Below, piece by piece: positions 25,850 through 33,937 of a stretch of DNA of 42,618 nt. Numbering within the stretch: position 1 is the first letter of the stretch; every line of letters starts with the position of its first letter. The notes below the pieces were generated by a model that saw nothing but the letters and a program-made list of their open reading frames with translations, was not told where the DNA came from and did not search any database. The position numbers and the translations under genes were made by a program. The stretch is from JAAYTD01 sp964472015 (GTDB taxonomy: Bacteria; Bacteroidota; Ignavibacteria; Kapaibacteriales; UBA2268): NCBI GenBank assembly GCA_964472015.1, contig CAYYIP010000018.1, forward strand, positions 1 to 42,618, written 5' to 3'.

Positions 25850-26851
25850 ATGTTTTTTAGATTAACTCCAATTTTAAAAGTTTTACTTATCTCTAATATA
25901 TTTATATATATATTAAATAATTTATTATTTGAGTTTATATTTATATATGGTGTTCCACTTAAAAATTGGATAATAGATATTTTTGCATTGCAACCTATAT
26001 ATAACTCTTATTCTGAAATAGGGTTTGGAATATGGCAATTGATTACTTATCAATTTTTACATAATGACTTTGGACATTTATTTTTTAATATGTTTGCTCT
26101 CTTTATGTTTAGTTTTGAATTAGAAAAAAATTGGGGCAGTGTAAAATTTCTAACTATATATTTATTATCAGGAATAGGTGCCGGAATATTACATTTATTT
26201 GTTACTTATCTATTAGGACAATTCGCACCAACTATAGGTGCCAGTGGATCTTTATATGGAATTATATTAGCTTTTGCTATGTCTAATCCTGATAGAAAAA
26301 TATTTATGTTCCCTATTTTCATTCCTATCCCAGCAAAAATATTTGGAATTGGAATGATGGTAATATCAATGGTTATTGGAATAACATCAGCAGGTGGTGA
26401 TGGAATAGCTCATTTCGCTCATTTTGGAGGAGCTTTAACTGGATTATTATTATATAAATATGGTGAAAAAACACAAATTTTTAATTTTTTAAGACGAAAA
26501 TTTCATTTTGGAATAGCAGGTGATGAAAATTTATATAATAGTAATGATAATAATACTTTCTTTAGAAAATTTGAACGTAAACGTAGTAGAAATAGTAATG
26601 AATATAATAACTTCCAAAATATTACACAAGACGAATATAAAGTAGAATGGATTAATCCTAATAATGATGATGAACTAAAAACAACATACAACACAAATAA
26701 TTATAATAAAATAAATAACTTAGAAATTGACGGAATAAAAATATCTCAAGAAACTATTGATAATATACTTGATAAAATTGCTAACGATGGATATAAAAGT
26801 TTAACTGAACAAGAAAAATATATATTAACAACAATAACTAAATTGCTTTAG
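25850..26851 (+). CDS. Rhomboid-family intramembrane serine protease
   Basis: The 333-residue protein has about six hydrophobic helices in residues 5-205 and a soluble C-terminal tail. The rhomboid signatures are intact: His76 and Asn80 (FGHLFFNMFALF), the catalytic Ser132 in IGASGSLYG, and His188/His191 in AHFAHFGGALTG, so it should be active. Rhomboids cleave transmembrane segments of other membrane proteins; the substrate is unknown. The tail ends with a conserved-looking helix (SQETIDNILDKIANDGYKSL then TEQEKYIL), the pattern of the C-terminal module found on many Bacteroidota rhomboids (DUF6576-like, from memory). It is rich in Asn/Asp between them. The gene starts a rightward series and is followed 30 bp later by the RCK protein gene. 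Confidence 0.85.
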   Translation: MFFRLTPILKVLLISNIFIYILNNLLFEFIFIYGVPLKNWIIDIFALQPIYNSYSEIGFGIWQLITYQFLHNDFGHLFFNMFALFMFSFELEKNWGSVKFLTIYLLSGIGAGILHLFVTYLLGQFAPTIGASGSLYGIILAFAMSNPDRKIFMFPIFIPIPAKIFGIGMMVISMVIGITSAGGDGIAHFAHFGGALTGLLLYKYGEKTQIFNFLRRKFHFGIAGDENLYNSNDNNTFFRKFERKRSRNSNEYNNFQNITQDEYKVEWINPNNDDELKTTYNTNNYNKINNLEIDGIKISQETIDNILDKIANDGYKSLTEQEKYILTTITKLL

Positions 26852-26881
26852 TTTAAAAACAAAATTTAACTTATTTTATTT

Positions 26882-27577
26882 ATGACAAATAAAAAATTTT
26901 GCGTTATAGGATTAGGTTATTTTGGACAAAATCTAGCTTTAAGTTTAAGCCGACAAGGTGCTTATGTTCTTGCTATAGATAAAAATACAGAAAGAGTAGA
27001 TAAAATAAAAGAGCAAGTTGATGAAGCTGTGGTTTTAGATTCAACAAATGAAAAAGCACTAAAAAACTTTGATATTAAAGAAATGGATGCAACAATAGTT
27101 GCTATTGGCGAAGATTTTGAAGCTTCTATTATGACAACTGCTGTGTTACAAGAGATTGGTGCAAAGAAAATAATTAATCGTGTTCTAAATCCTATTCATG
27201 AACGTATATTAAATTCTTTTAATGTGACTGAAACATTAGTTCCAGAAGCTGAAGCAGCAGAACATTTAGCAAATAAATTAATGCTTCCAGGACTTGTTGA
27301 ATCTTATAAAATATATGGTGAATTTAATATTTATGAAATAAAAGTACCTGATTGGTTAATTGGATATACAGTTGCAGGTTCTCAATTAAGACAAAAGTAT
27401 AATCTTAATATTGTAACTATAAAACGTGTTGCTAGAAAATATGGGATATTAAATATAAATGAAAAAATAGACTATATAGTTCTTGGTATACCATTACCTG
27501 ATTTAATGTTCTCTGATGACGACATATTAGTTTTATTTGGACGAGAAAAAGATTTTATGCGTTTTATGGGAGTATAA
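26882..27577 (+). CDS. ktrA: KtrA/TrkA-type RCK regulatory subunit for K+ transport
   Basis: The 231-residue cytoplasmic protein has an RCK_N Rossmann domain starting at FCVIGLGYFGQNLALSL (GxGxxG, residues 10-15), with the acidic Asp33 at the end of the second strand typical of NAD/ATP binding. An RCK_C domain follows (about 140-225; ELKVPDWLIG-like, TVAGSQLRQKYNLNIVTIKR). Such proteins form an octameric ring that gates a KtrB/TrkH-type potassium channel subunit in response to nucleotides. No ktrB or trkH lies within this window, so the partner must be elsewhere. The length matches KtrA rather than the two-domain-pair TrkA of about 458 residues. It lies 30 bp after the rhomboid gene and only 3 bp before the PD40 protein gene. 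Confidence 0.85.
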   Translation: MTNKKFCVIGLGYFGQNLALSLSRQGAYVLAIDKNTERVDKIKEQVDEAVVLDSTNEKALKNFDIKEMDATIVAIGEDFEASIMTTAVLQEIGAKKIINRVLNPIHERILNSFNVTETLVPEAEAAEHLANKLMLPGLVESYKIYGEFNIYEIKVPDWLIGYTVAGSQLRQKYNLNIVTIKRVARKYGILNINEKIDYIVLGIPLPDLMFSDDDILVLFGREKDFMRFMGV

Positions 27578-27580
27578 AAA

Positions 27581-29146
27581 TTGCGATATTTAATTTTTAT
27601 TATTACTATATTCTTTTTAGATATTACAAATATATATTCTAATTTAAATTGTATGAATAGTGGATTTTCTACTCCTATAAACTTATATAATTTAAACTCA
27701 AAAGAAGATGATTTTGCACCTATTTATAATACATTCGAAAATATATTATATTTTAATTCAACAACTAATGATTTTTCAAAATTTTATATTACAAAGTTAT
27801 CTAATATTAAAAATGATACTAATATATTTAGTAATAAAAAATTATTAAATAGTCCTATTAATGAAAAAAGAGAAAATCGTTCTTATATAACTTTTATAGA
27901 TGATAAAAATGCTATATTATCTGCTTTTTATGAAACACCAAATGGTCTTTGCCTGTCTTTATATAAATCTACAATAGAAAAAAATAGTTGGTCTACTCCA
28001 TCAATATTACAAGAGTTATTAGATACTTCTTTTAGTGCTCATCCTACTGTTTCACCTAATGGTAAAATGTTAATTTTTGCTTCAACAAAATATAAAAATA
28101 TAGGACATAAAGATATTGATTTATGGTTATCTTATAAACAAGATGATGATACTTGGGGAATGTTAACATCAATAAACGAATTAAATTCTGTAGGTGATGA
28201 AATTACACCATATTTTGTATCAGATAGTTTACTTATTTTTACTAGTAATGGATTTTATGGCCCTGGAAATTTTGATTTATACTATAGTTTTTTATCTGAT
28301 GGTATTTGGAGTAATCCCCTACCTATAAATGATATTAATACTGAATTTAATGAAAGTGATCCAACAATATTACCTGATGGAAGCCTAATTTTTGCTTCTG
28401 ATAGACCAGGTGGAAAAGGTAAATTAGATCTTTATATAGCAAAGCAAAATATTCCTCAGAAAAAATTAGAAAATGATTTATTAGTTATTTCATCTCCTAT
28501 TTCTAATATAGAAATAACAAAAAACATTAAATATAATCTTGTTAATTCTTCATATATAAATATTCCTAATAATCTTAATTCTCAAATAGTGTTTCAGGCT
28601 ATGCCTAAAATAATACAGTTAAATATCAATTTCAAAGAGAAATTAAAAATTGACAGTTTATATGGAATATTCTGGGATAAAGATACTGTAAATATAGATA
28701 CAAATACAAAAACTATATTATATAATTTGAATAATTTAGACGAATTATCAAATTATGATTCATTAAAAATTACTATTTTTGCAAAAACTTCTAATGGTAT
28801 AACAATTAGTAATGATTTCTTTATATTTATTAATAAAAAAGAACATAAAGAATTAATAAAACACACTATTAATAACAAATCATATTATAGAGCTTTTACT
28901 TATTTTAATATAAATAATAATATAGATAATATTGATGTTTTCTATGAAGAAAATAAAAACATAATAGACAAATTAAATTCAATATACAGTAAAAATATAA
29001 TTATAATTATTTACAATAATAATAACTTACCTAAAAAAATTATAAAAAAAATAGAAACCTTATTTAAAAATAAAAACATTAAAATAGAAAATATTAATTC
29101 TGATGATTTTAATAATAATACCATAGAATTTAGAATTGAAGTTTAA
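27581..29146 (+). CDS. Exported PD40-repeat protein with a weak OmpA-like tail
   Basis: The 521-residue product begins with a signal peptide-like segment (MRYLIFIITIFFLDITNIYS) that requires the TTG start at 27581; the next Met (25) would delete it. The start is 3 bp after the KtrA stop, suggesting coupled translation. Residues 44-290 hold four PD40/WD40-like propeller repeats, for example HPTVSPNGKMLIFASTKY (about 154-171), and SLIFASDRPGGKGKLDLYIA (268-287), which is the classic PD40 form. The C-terminal part (about 435-521) is Asn/Ile-rich and recalls the spacing of an OmpA-like peptidoglycan-binding domain, with FNINNNIDNI in place of the usual DxxK/xx motif, but the key residues are not recognisable. 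It is probably a periplasmic or outer-membrane-associated protein; the exact role is unknown. Confidence 0.65.
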   Translation: MRYLIFIITIFFLDITNIYSNLNCMNSGFSTPINLYNLNSKEDDFAPIYNTFENILYFNSTTNDFSKFYITKLSNIKNDTNIFSNKKLLNSPINEKRENRSYITFIDDKNAILSAFYETPNGLCLSLYKSTIEKNSWSTPSILQELLDTSFSAHPTVSPNGKMLIFASTKYKNIGHKDIDLWLSYKQDDDTWGMLTSINELNSVGDEITPYFVSDSLLIFTSNGFYGPGNFDLYYSFLSDGIWSNPLPINDINTEFNESDPTILPDGSLIFASDRPGGKGKLDLYIAKQNIPQKKLENDLLVISSPISNIEITKNIKYNLVNSSYINIPNNLNSQIVFQAMPKIIQLNINFKEKLKIDSLYGIFWDKDTVNIDTNTKTILYNLNNLDELSNYDSLKITIFAKTSNGITISNDFFIFINKKEHKELIKHTINNKSYYRAFTYFNINNNIDNIDVFYEENKNIIDKLNSIYSKNIIIIIYNNNNLPKKIIKKIETLFKNKNIKIENINSDDFNNNTIEFRIEV

Positions 29147-29276
29147 ATTTTATTAACTCATAAACTTACAATTTAATTTTTATACAAATTAGGTATTTTA
29201 CTATATTTTTTGTATTTTTATATTTTAAACTTAGATTAATTATAAAGTATAATATTATATAACACTACATAAAAAT

Positions 29277-29996
29277 ATGTCACAAAGAATTAAATTATAT
29301 AATTTATTATTATTGTTTTTTCTATTTATTTATTTTTTTCTATTTAACGCATTATTTGCGATACCATTACCACCTAAGACATCAAATCAAAAGGTAAATA
29401 AAGAAAACAAGTTAGCTGAAAAACAAACAAATACTTTAAAAGAATTATTACCAGATAAATCAATAGCTCCTAATATAAATGGTAAAATATTCTATAATAA
29501 AACAGATTCTTTATTAACAGAAGAAAATTTTGTTAAAGAATTACAAACACATTATGTTAATTATAAAAACAATATCACTGTATTAGTATTTTGGGAAACT
29601 CAATGTGGTTTTTGTCAATTAATATTACCAAAGTTAGAACTATTGCATAAAAAGTTTGCTTCAAAAGGAATTAATTTCTATGCAGTAAATTCCAAAGATT
29701 TGAAATTAAAAAACAATCTAATAAGCTTTTTTAATAAATATAAATATTCAAAAGTTAATTTAGATGAAAACGCACAAAAAATACAAGTAGAAATAGATAC
29801 GACACAAAATAAAGAACTTACTATTCCAATATTATTTGTGGACAATACAACACAACAAAATTTTTTAGTAACAGGGTTACCAACAACTTATGTTATAGAT
29901 GAAGAAGGATTAGTTTATACTGCTATGATAGGATATTTCAAAGAGTATGATGAATGGATGTCTATGTTGCTAAATAATATGTTAATTACTAAATAA
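29277..29996 (+). CDS. TlpA-like exported thioredoxin
   Basis: The 239-residue protein starts with a hydrophobic leader (residues about 9-28, LLLLFFLFIYFFLFNALFA) and should face the periplasm as a secreted or anchored protein. A linker rich in Lys and Asn follows. The thioredoxin domain has the strand TVLVFWETQCGFCQLILPKL with CGFC at 110-113, the strand INFYAVNSKD and the cis-Pro strand GLPTTYVIDEEGLVYTAMIG (Pro202). Between the second and cis-Pro strands there is a longer than usual insert (about 160-198). The TlpA/ResA family reduces or oxidises exported cysteines, including cytochrome c maturation substrates. Its partner is not shown here. A 130-bp AT spacer precedes it, and the acyl-CoA synthetase follows after 52 bp. 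Confidence 0.75.
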   Translation: MSQRIKLYNLLLLFFLFIYFFLFNALFAIPLPPKTSNQKVNKENKLAEKQTNTLKELLPDKSIAPNINGKIFYNKTDSLLTEENFVKELQTHYVNYKNNITVLVFWETQCGFCQLILPKLELLHKKFASKGINFYAVNSKDLKLKNNLISFFNKYKYSKVNLDENAQKIQVEIDTTQNKELTIPILFVDNTTQQNFLVTGLPTTYVIDEEGLVYTAMIGYFKEYDEWMSMLLNNMLITK

Positions 29997-30048
29997 TACG
30001 ATAAATGATAAATGATAAACAATAATTAAATAAATTTAAATTAAAATT

Positions 30049-32103
30049 ATGATAACAAAAGAATTATTATCTCCTAAAAGTATTGCTATTATTGGAGGCT
30101 CAAATGATATAACAAAACCAGGTGGTAGAGTTATAAAAAACTTATTAGCAGGCAAAAATGTTCCTCAATTATTTATTGTAAATAAAAAAGAAGAAAATAT
30201 ACAAGGAATAAAATGTTATAATTCTATTGAGGATATACCTGATGTTGATTTAGCTATTATTTGTATAGCTTCTAAATTTTGTAAATCTACGGTAGAGACT
30301 TTATGCAGTAAAAAAAATACAAAAGCTATAATAATAGTATCAGCAGGTTTTAGTGAAACAGGCGAAGAAGGAAAATTATTAGAAAAAGAGATAGTTGAAA
30401 TTTGTAATAATTATAATACTTCCTTAATTGGTCCAAATTGCATTGGGATGCTTACTCCTGTTTATAATGGAATTTTCATAGGTCCTATTCCAAAATTAGA
30501 TAATTCAGGGTGTGATTTTGTATCAGGGTCAGGTGCAACAGCAGTTTATATTTTAAAAGAAGCAAATACTCTTGGATTAAACTTTGCTAGTCTTTATTCT
30601 GTTGGAAATTCTGCTCAAATAGGTGTTGAGGATGTTCTTCAATATTGGGATGAAACATTTGACATAAATTCAAGTCCTAAAGTAAAATTAATATATCTAG
30701 AAAATATAAAATCACCTGACAGGTTGTTAAAACATTGTAGATCACTTATAAAGAAAGGATGTAAAATTGCAGCTATAAAAGCAGGACGAACAGATGCAGG
30801 TGCACGTGCGGCTTCCTCTCATACAGGAGCTTTGGCAGGTTCTGATACTGCTGTTTCTGCTCTTTTTAAAAAAGCAGGTATAATTCGTTGTTATAGTCGT
30901 GTTGAATTAGTTACAGTAGCAACTGTTTTACAACATAATGAAGTAAATGGGAAAAACATAGCAATTGTAACTCATGCAGGTGGCCCAGGAGTAATGACTA
31001 CTGATACATTAACTGAAAATGGGATGTTTGTTCCAAATATAACCGGGAAAGATGCTGATGAATTATTAGAAAAATTATTTTTTGGCTCTTCGGTTGCTAA
31101 TCCTATTGATATTTTAGCAACAGGTACGGCAGAACAATTAGGTGAAATTTTAGATACAATTGAAAACAAATTTGATAATATAGATGCTACTGCTGTAATA
31201 TATGGTAGTCCTTATTTATTTGATGTTACAGATGTTTACAATATGATAGATGAGAAAAAGAAAATATGTAAAAAGCCTATATTTTTCATTACGCCTTCAT
31301 CTTATCATACTGAAAAAGAAACTAAAATGTTATTTGCCAAGGGCAGACAAGTATTTGATGACGAAGTTGCCTTTGCAAAAGCTTTAGGAAAAGTATCTTG
31401 TCACAAAATATATGATAATGATGTAACATTACCAGATGTTGATGTAAAAAAAATAAGAAGTATTATTGATAATTCAGAAAATGGTTATCTAACTCCTGAA
31501 AAGGTACAAAATTTACTTGATGCAGTATATATTCCAAGAGCAAAAGAAATAGTTATTAGTGATATAAAAGATGTTGAAAAATCAATTAAAGAAATAGGAT
31601 TCCCAATGGTTATGAAAGTAGTTGGGCCAGTTCATAAAACCGATGTTGGTGGTGTAAAACTTAATATAAAAGATATTGATAATGCTATAGAAACATTTAA
31701 GAATATGATGAAAATACCTGAAAGTACAGGCGTATTATTACAACCTATGTTATCAGGGATAGAATTATTTGTAGGTGCTAAGCGTGAGGAAAATTATGGA
31801 CATTTAATTTTATGTGGATTAGGTGGAATTTTTATTGAAGTTTTAAAAGATGTACAATCTTCCTTAGCGCCAATAGGAAAAACAGAAGCATTAGATATGT
31901 TAAAATCTCTTAAGGCATATAAAATTTTACAAGGTGTAAGAGGAAAAGAAGGGATTTCGCAAGACATTTTTGCAGAAATACTTGTGAAATTATCTGCTTT
32001 ACTTAAACATGCTCCAGAAATATTTGAAATGGATATAAACCCATTACTTGGTACAAGCAAAAATATAGTTGCAGTTGATGCACGTATAAGAATTGAAAAA
32101 TAA
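30049..32103 (+). CDS. ADP-forming acetyl/acyl-CoA synthetase (fused alpha-beta)
   Basis: This 684-residue enzyme converts an acyl-CoA (acetyl-CoA or amino-acid-derived acyl-CoA) with ADP and phosphate to the acid, ATP and CoA. It starts with a CoA-binding Rossmann domain (SPKSIAIIGGSNDITKPGGR). Succinyl-CoA-ligase-like flavodoxin domains follow, with the phosphorylatable His near residue 257 in SSHTGALAGSD, and CoA-ligase motifs THAGGPGVMTTD. The C-terminal half (about 475-684) is an ATP-grasp domain with GFPMVMKVVGPVHKTDVGG and GLGGIFIEVLKD. The alpha and beta parts are fused in one chain, as in many bacterial ACD enzymes of about 700 residues. It makes ATP in fermentation of peptides and sugars and can also work in reverse. 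It leads a tight run (gaps of 29, 23 and 3 bp) with the lipoprotein, ychF and queA. Confidence 0.87.
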   Translation: MITKELLSPKSIAIIGGSNDITKPGGRVIKNLLAGKNVPQLFIVNKKEENIQGIKCYNSIEDIPDVDLAIICIASKFCKSTVETLCSKKNTKAIIIVSAGFSETGEEGKLLEKEIVEICNNYNTSLIGPNCIGMLTPVYNGIFIGPIPKLDNSGCDFVSGSGATAVYILKEANTLGLNFASLYSVGNSAQIGVEDVLQYWDETFDINSSPKVKLIYLENIKSPDRLLKHCRSLIKKGCKIAAIKAGRTDAGARAASSHTGALAGSDTAVSALFKKAGIIRCYSRVELVTVATVLQHNEVNGKNIAIVTHAGGPGVMTTDTLTENGMFVPNITGKDADELLEKLFFGSSVANPIDILATGTAEQLGEILDTIENKFDNIDATAVIYGSPYLFDVTDVYNMIDEKKKICKKPIFFITPSSYHTEKETKMLFAKGRQVFDDEVAFAKALGKVSCHKIYDNDVTLPDVDVKKIRSIIDNSENGYLTPEKVQNLLDAVYIPRAKEIVISDIKDVEKSIKEIGFPMVMKVVGPVHKTDVGGVKLNIKDIDNAIETFKNMMKIPESTGVLLQPMLSGIELFVGAKREENYGHLILCGLGGIFIEVLKDVQSSLAPIGKTEALDMLKSLKAYKILQGVRGKEGISQDIFAEILVKLSALLKHAPEIFEMDINPLLGTSKNIVAVDARIRIEK

Positions 32104-32132
32104 TTATTATTTAAATAAAAATAAAAAAAACT

Positions 32133-32825
32133 ATGAAAAAAACTATCTATGCAGGTCTAATTATTATATTATTAGTAAGTTGTGGTAAAAATGACACTTC
32201 TTTAGAATCACCTGCTTTAAATGAAAAAATAACCTTACATAATATCGAAGATATTTCAAAAAAAATATCAGATGATAAAAATATTAAAAGTGCTGATATA
32301 GAATTATATATTAATGCACTTACACGATTAGGTTCTTTTCAAGATTCAATAATAGGAAAAACTCCATTAGAATTAATAAAATCACAAGAAGAATTTTTAA
32401 AAAATCGAGATATTCTAGCATTAAACAATACAAGTTCAAGAATGAATTTATTTCTTCAACATACATTTAATTATGATGGTATACAATTCAACGATACAGA
32501 TAAAAATAATAAAATAAATATTCTTGTTTTCAGTATTAAGAATATATCAGATAAAACAATTAAGAAAGTTAAAGGGATGTTATCTTTTTATACTCAAGAT
32601 GGACAAATAATAAAAATCTTTAATTTATCTACAGCGCAAGAAATAAAACCTAATAAAGAAAAGCCTACACAATTTTCTATGTCTTTTAAACACGACATAA
32701 ATAGTGAAAGAGATAATATTATCAGAACATCAAGAAATTTAAATGCTGTATGGACCCCTACATTAATTGAATTTACTGATAATACTAAAATAATAGATAA
32801 AGCAACATTAGATAAACAATTTTAA
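32133..32825 (+). CDS. Lipoprotein of unknown function
   Basis: The 230-residue product begins with a short leader and lipobox LVSC, so Cys17 should be lipidated (Gly and Lys follow, compatible with many surface or outer-membrane lipoproteins). Residues about 25-100 look helical. Residues about 128-205 read like a beta-sandwich: INILVFSIKNISDKTIKKVK, GMLSFYTQDGQIIKIFNLST, PNKEKPTQFSMSF. This pattern resembles the conserved-ligand-free FxLYD or DUF-type immunoglobulin-like folds in which a residue pattern reports on 'interactions dependent on phrase', but I cannot assign a named family. It lies between the acyl-CoA synthetase (29 bp) and ychF (23 bp) in an apparent operon. No function is proposed. 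Confidence 0.6.
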   Translation: MKKTIYAGLIIILLVSCGKNDTSLESPALNEKITLHNIEDISKKISDDKNIKSADIELYINALTRLGSFQDSIIGKTPLELIKSQEEFLKNRDILALNNTSSRMNLFLQHTFNYDGIQFNDTDKNNKINILVFSIKNISDKTIKKVKGMLSFYTQDGQIIKIFNLSTAQEIKPNKEKPTQFSMSFKHDINSERDNIIRTSRNLNAVWTPTLIEFTDNTKIIDKATLDKQF

Positions 32826-32848
32826 TTAAATTAAAATAAAAAAACAAT

Positions 32849-33934
32849 ATGCAAATAGGATTAGTTGGGTTACCATCATCAGGAAAAACTACTGTTTTTC
32901 AAACTCTTACACAAATTCATTTAGATAATAATTCTATATCTAAACGAGAATCGAATCAAGCAATTGTTAAAGTTCCTGATGTACGTTTAGACAAATTAAC
33001 TCAAATATTTAACCCTAAAAAGAAAGTTAATGCAACAATAGAAATAGTTGATTTAGTTGGTTTACAAAAAGGTGATAGAGCTTCTGCTCAATTCAACACT
33101 CAATTTATTTCAAAAGTAAAGACAAATGATGCTTTTATACATATAGTACGTGCTTTTGAAGATGAAAATAATCCTCATATTGAAGGAAGTATAGATATTA
33201 TTAGAGATATAAAACTTTTAGAAGATGAATTTTTACTAACAGATTTAGGATTTGTAGAAGGACGGCTTGAAAAGTTAGATAAAGAATTAATGAAGCAAAA
33301 AAATAAAGATATTATTAAAACTGAAATCGAAGTGATGCAAAAATGGTATAAAGTATTAGAAAATAATATTCCTTTACGTGAAATAGAAATAGACGAAAAA
33401 GATATTAAATATATAAAAAATTATCAGCCATTAACTATTAAACCTCTATTGATTGCTATTAATTTATCTGAAAATGAAGTATCTAGTAGTTCTAAAATTA
33501 TACAAAATGTAAAAACAAAAATAAATAGTAAAAATGTTAGTATAGAGCCTTTTTTTGCAAAAATAGAATTAGAACTTTCACAACTACCAGAAGATGAAAA
33601 AAATATTTTTATGCAAGAATATGGATTAGTTGATTCACCTTTAGATAGAATGATAAGAAGTGCTTATCAATTATTAGGGTTACAATCTTTCTTTACAGTA
33701 GGTGAAGATGAATGTCGTGCGTGGACAATAAAAAAAGGAATGAATGCACAAGAAGCAGCTGGGACAATACATACTGATTTTTATAATAAATTTATTAGAG
33801 CAGAAGTTATTGCATATAATGACTTTATAGAATGTGGAAGTATTGTTAAATGTAAAGAAAAAGGAGTCTTCCGTTTAGAAGGTAAAGAATATATTTGTAA
33901 AGATGGAGATATATTAAACATTAGACATAATTAG
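32849..33934 (+). CDS. ychF: Ribosome-associated ATPase YchF (Obg family)
   Basis: This 361-residue P-loop protein has the YchF layout: the Walker A motif GLPSSGKT at 7-14, the G3-type DLVGL (68-72), and NLSE at 205-208 in place of the NKxD guanine motif, which is why YchF prefers ATP to GTP. A coiled-coil insert (about 130-175) separates it, and a C-terminal TGS domain closes the chain (FTVGEDECRAWTIKKGMNAQ, then GTIHTDFYNKFIRAEV). YchF binds ribosomes and affects stress responses and leaderless mRNA use in E. coli. Length is typical (about 363). queA follows only 3 bp later, suggesting translational coupling. Confidence 0.93.
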   Translation: MQIGLVGLPSSGKTTVFQTLTQIHLDNNSISKRESNQAIVKVPDVRLDKLTQIFNPKKKVNATIEIVDLVGLQKGDRASAQFNTQFISKVKTNDAFIHIVRAFEDENNPHIEGSIDIIRDIKLLEDEFLLTDLGFVEGRLEKLDKELMKQKNKDIIKTEIEVMQKWYKVLENNIPLREIEIDEKDIKYIKNYQPLTIKPLLIAINLSENEVSSSSKIIQNVKTKINSKNVSIEPFFAKIELELSQLPEDEKNIFMQEYGLVDSPLDRMIRSAYQLLGLQSFFTVGEDECRAWTIKKGMNAQEAAGTIHTDFYNKFIRAEVIAYNDFIECGSIVKCKEKGVFRLEGKEYICKDGDILNIRHN

Positions 33935-33937
33935 AAA

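Noticed and set aside
30000..30020. Three copies of a GATAAAT heptamer
   Set aside because: Very short, AT-rich, with the last copy imperfect; likely simple sequence between two genes.
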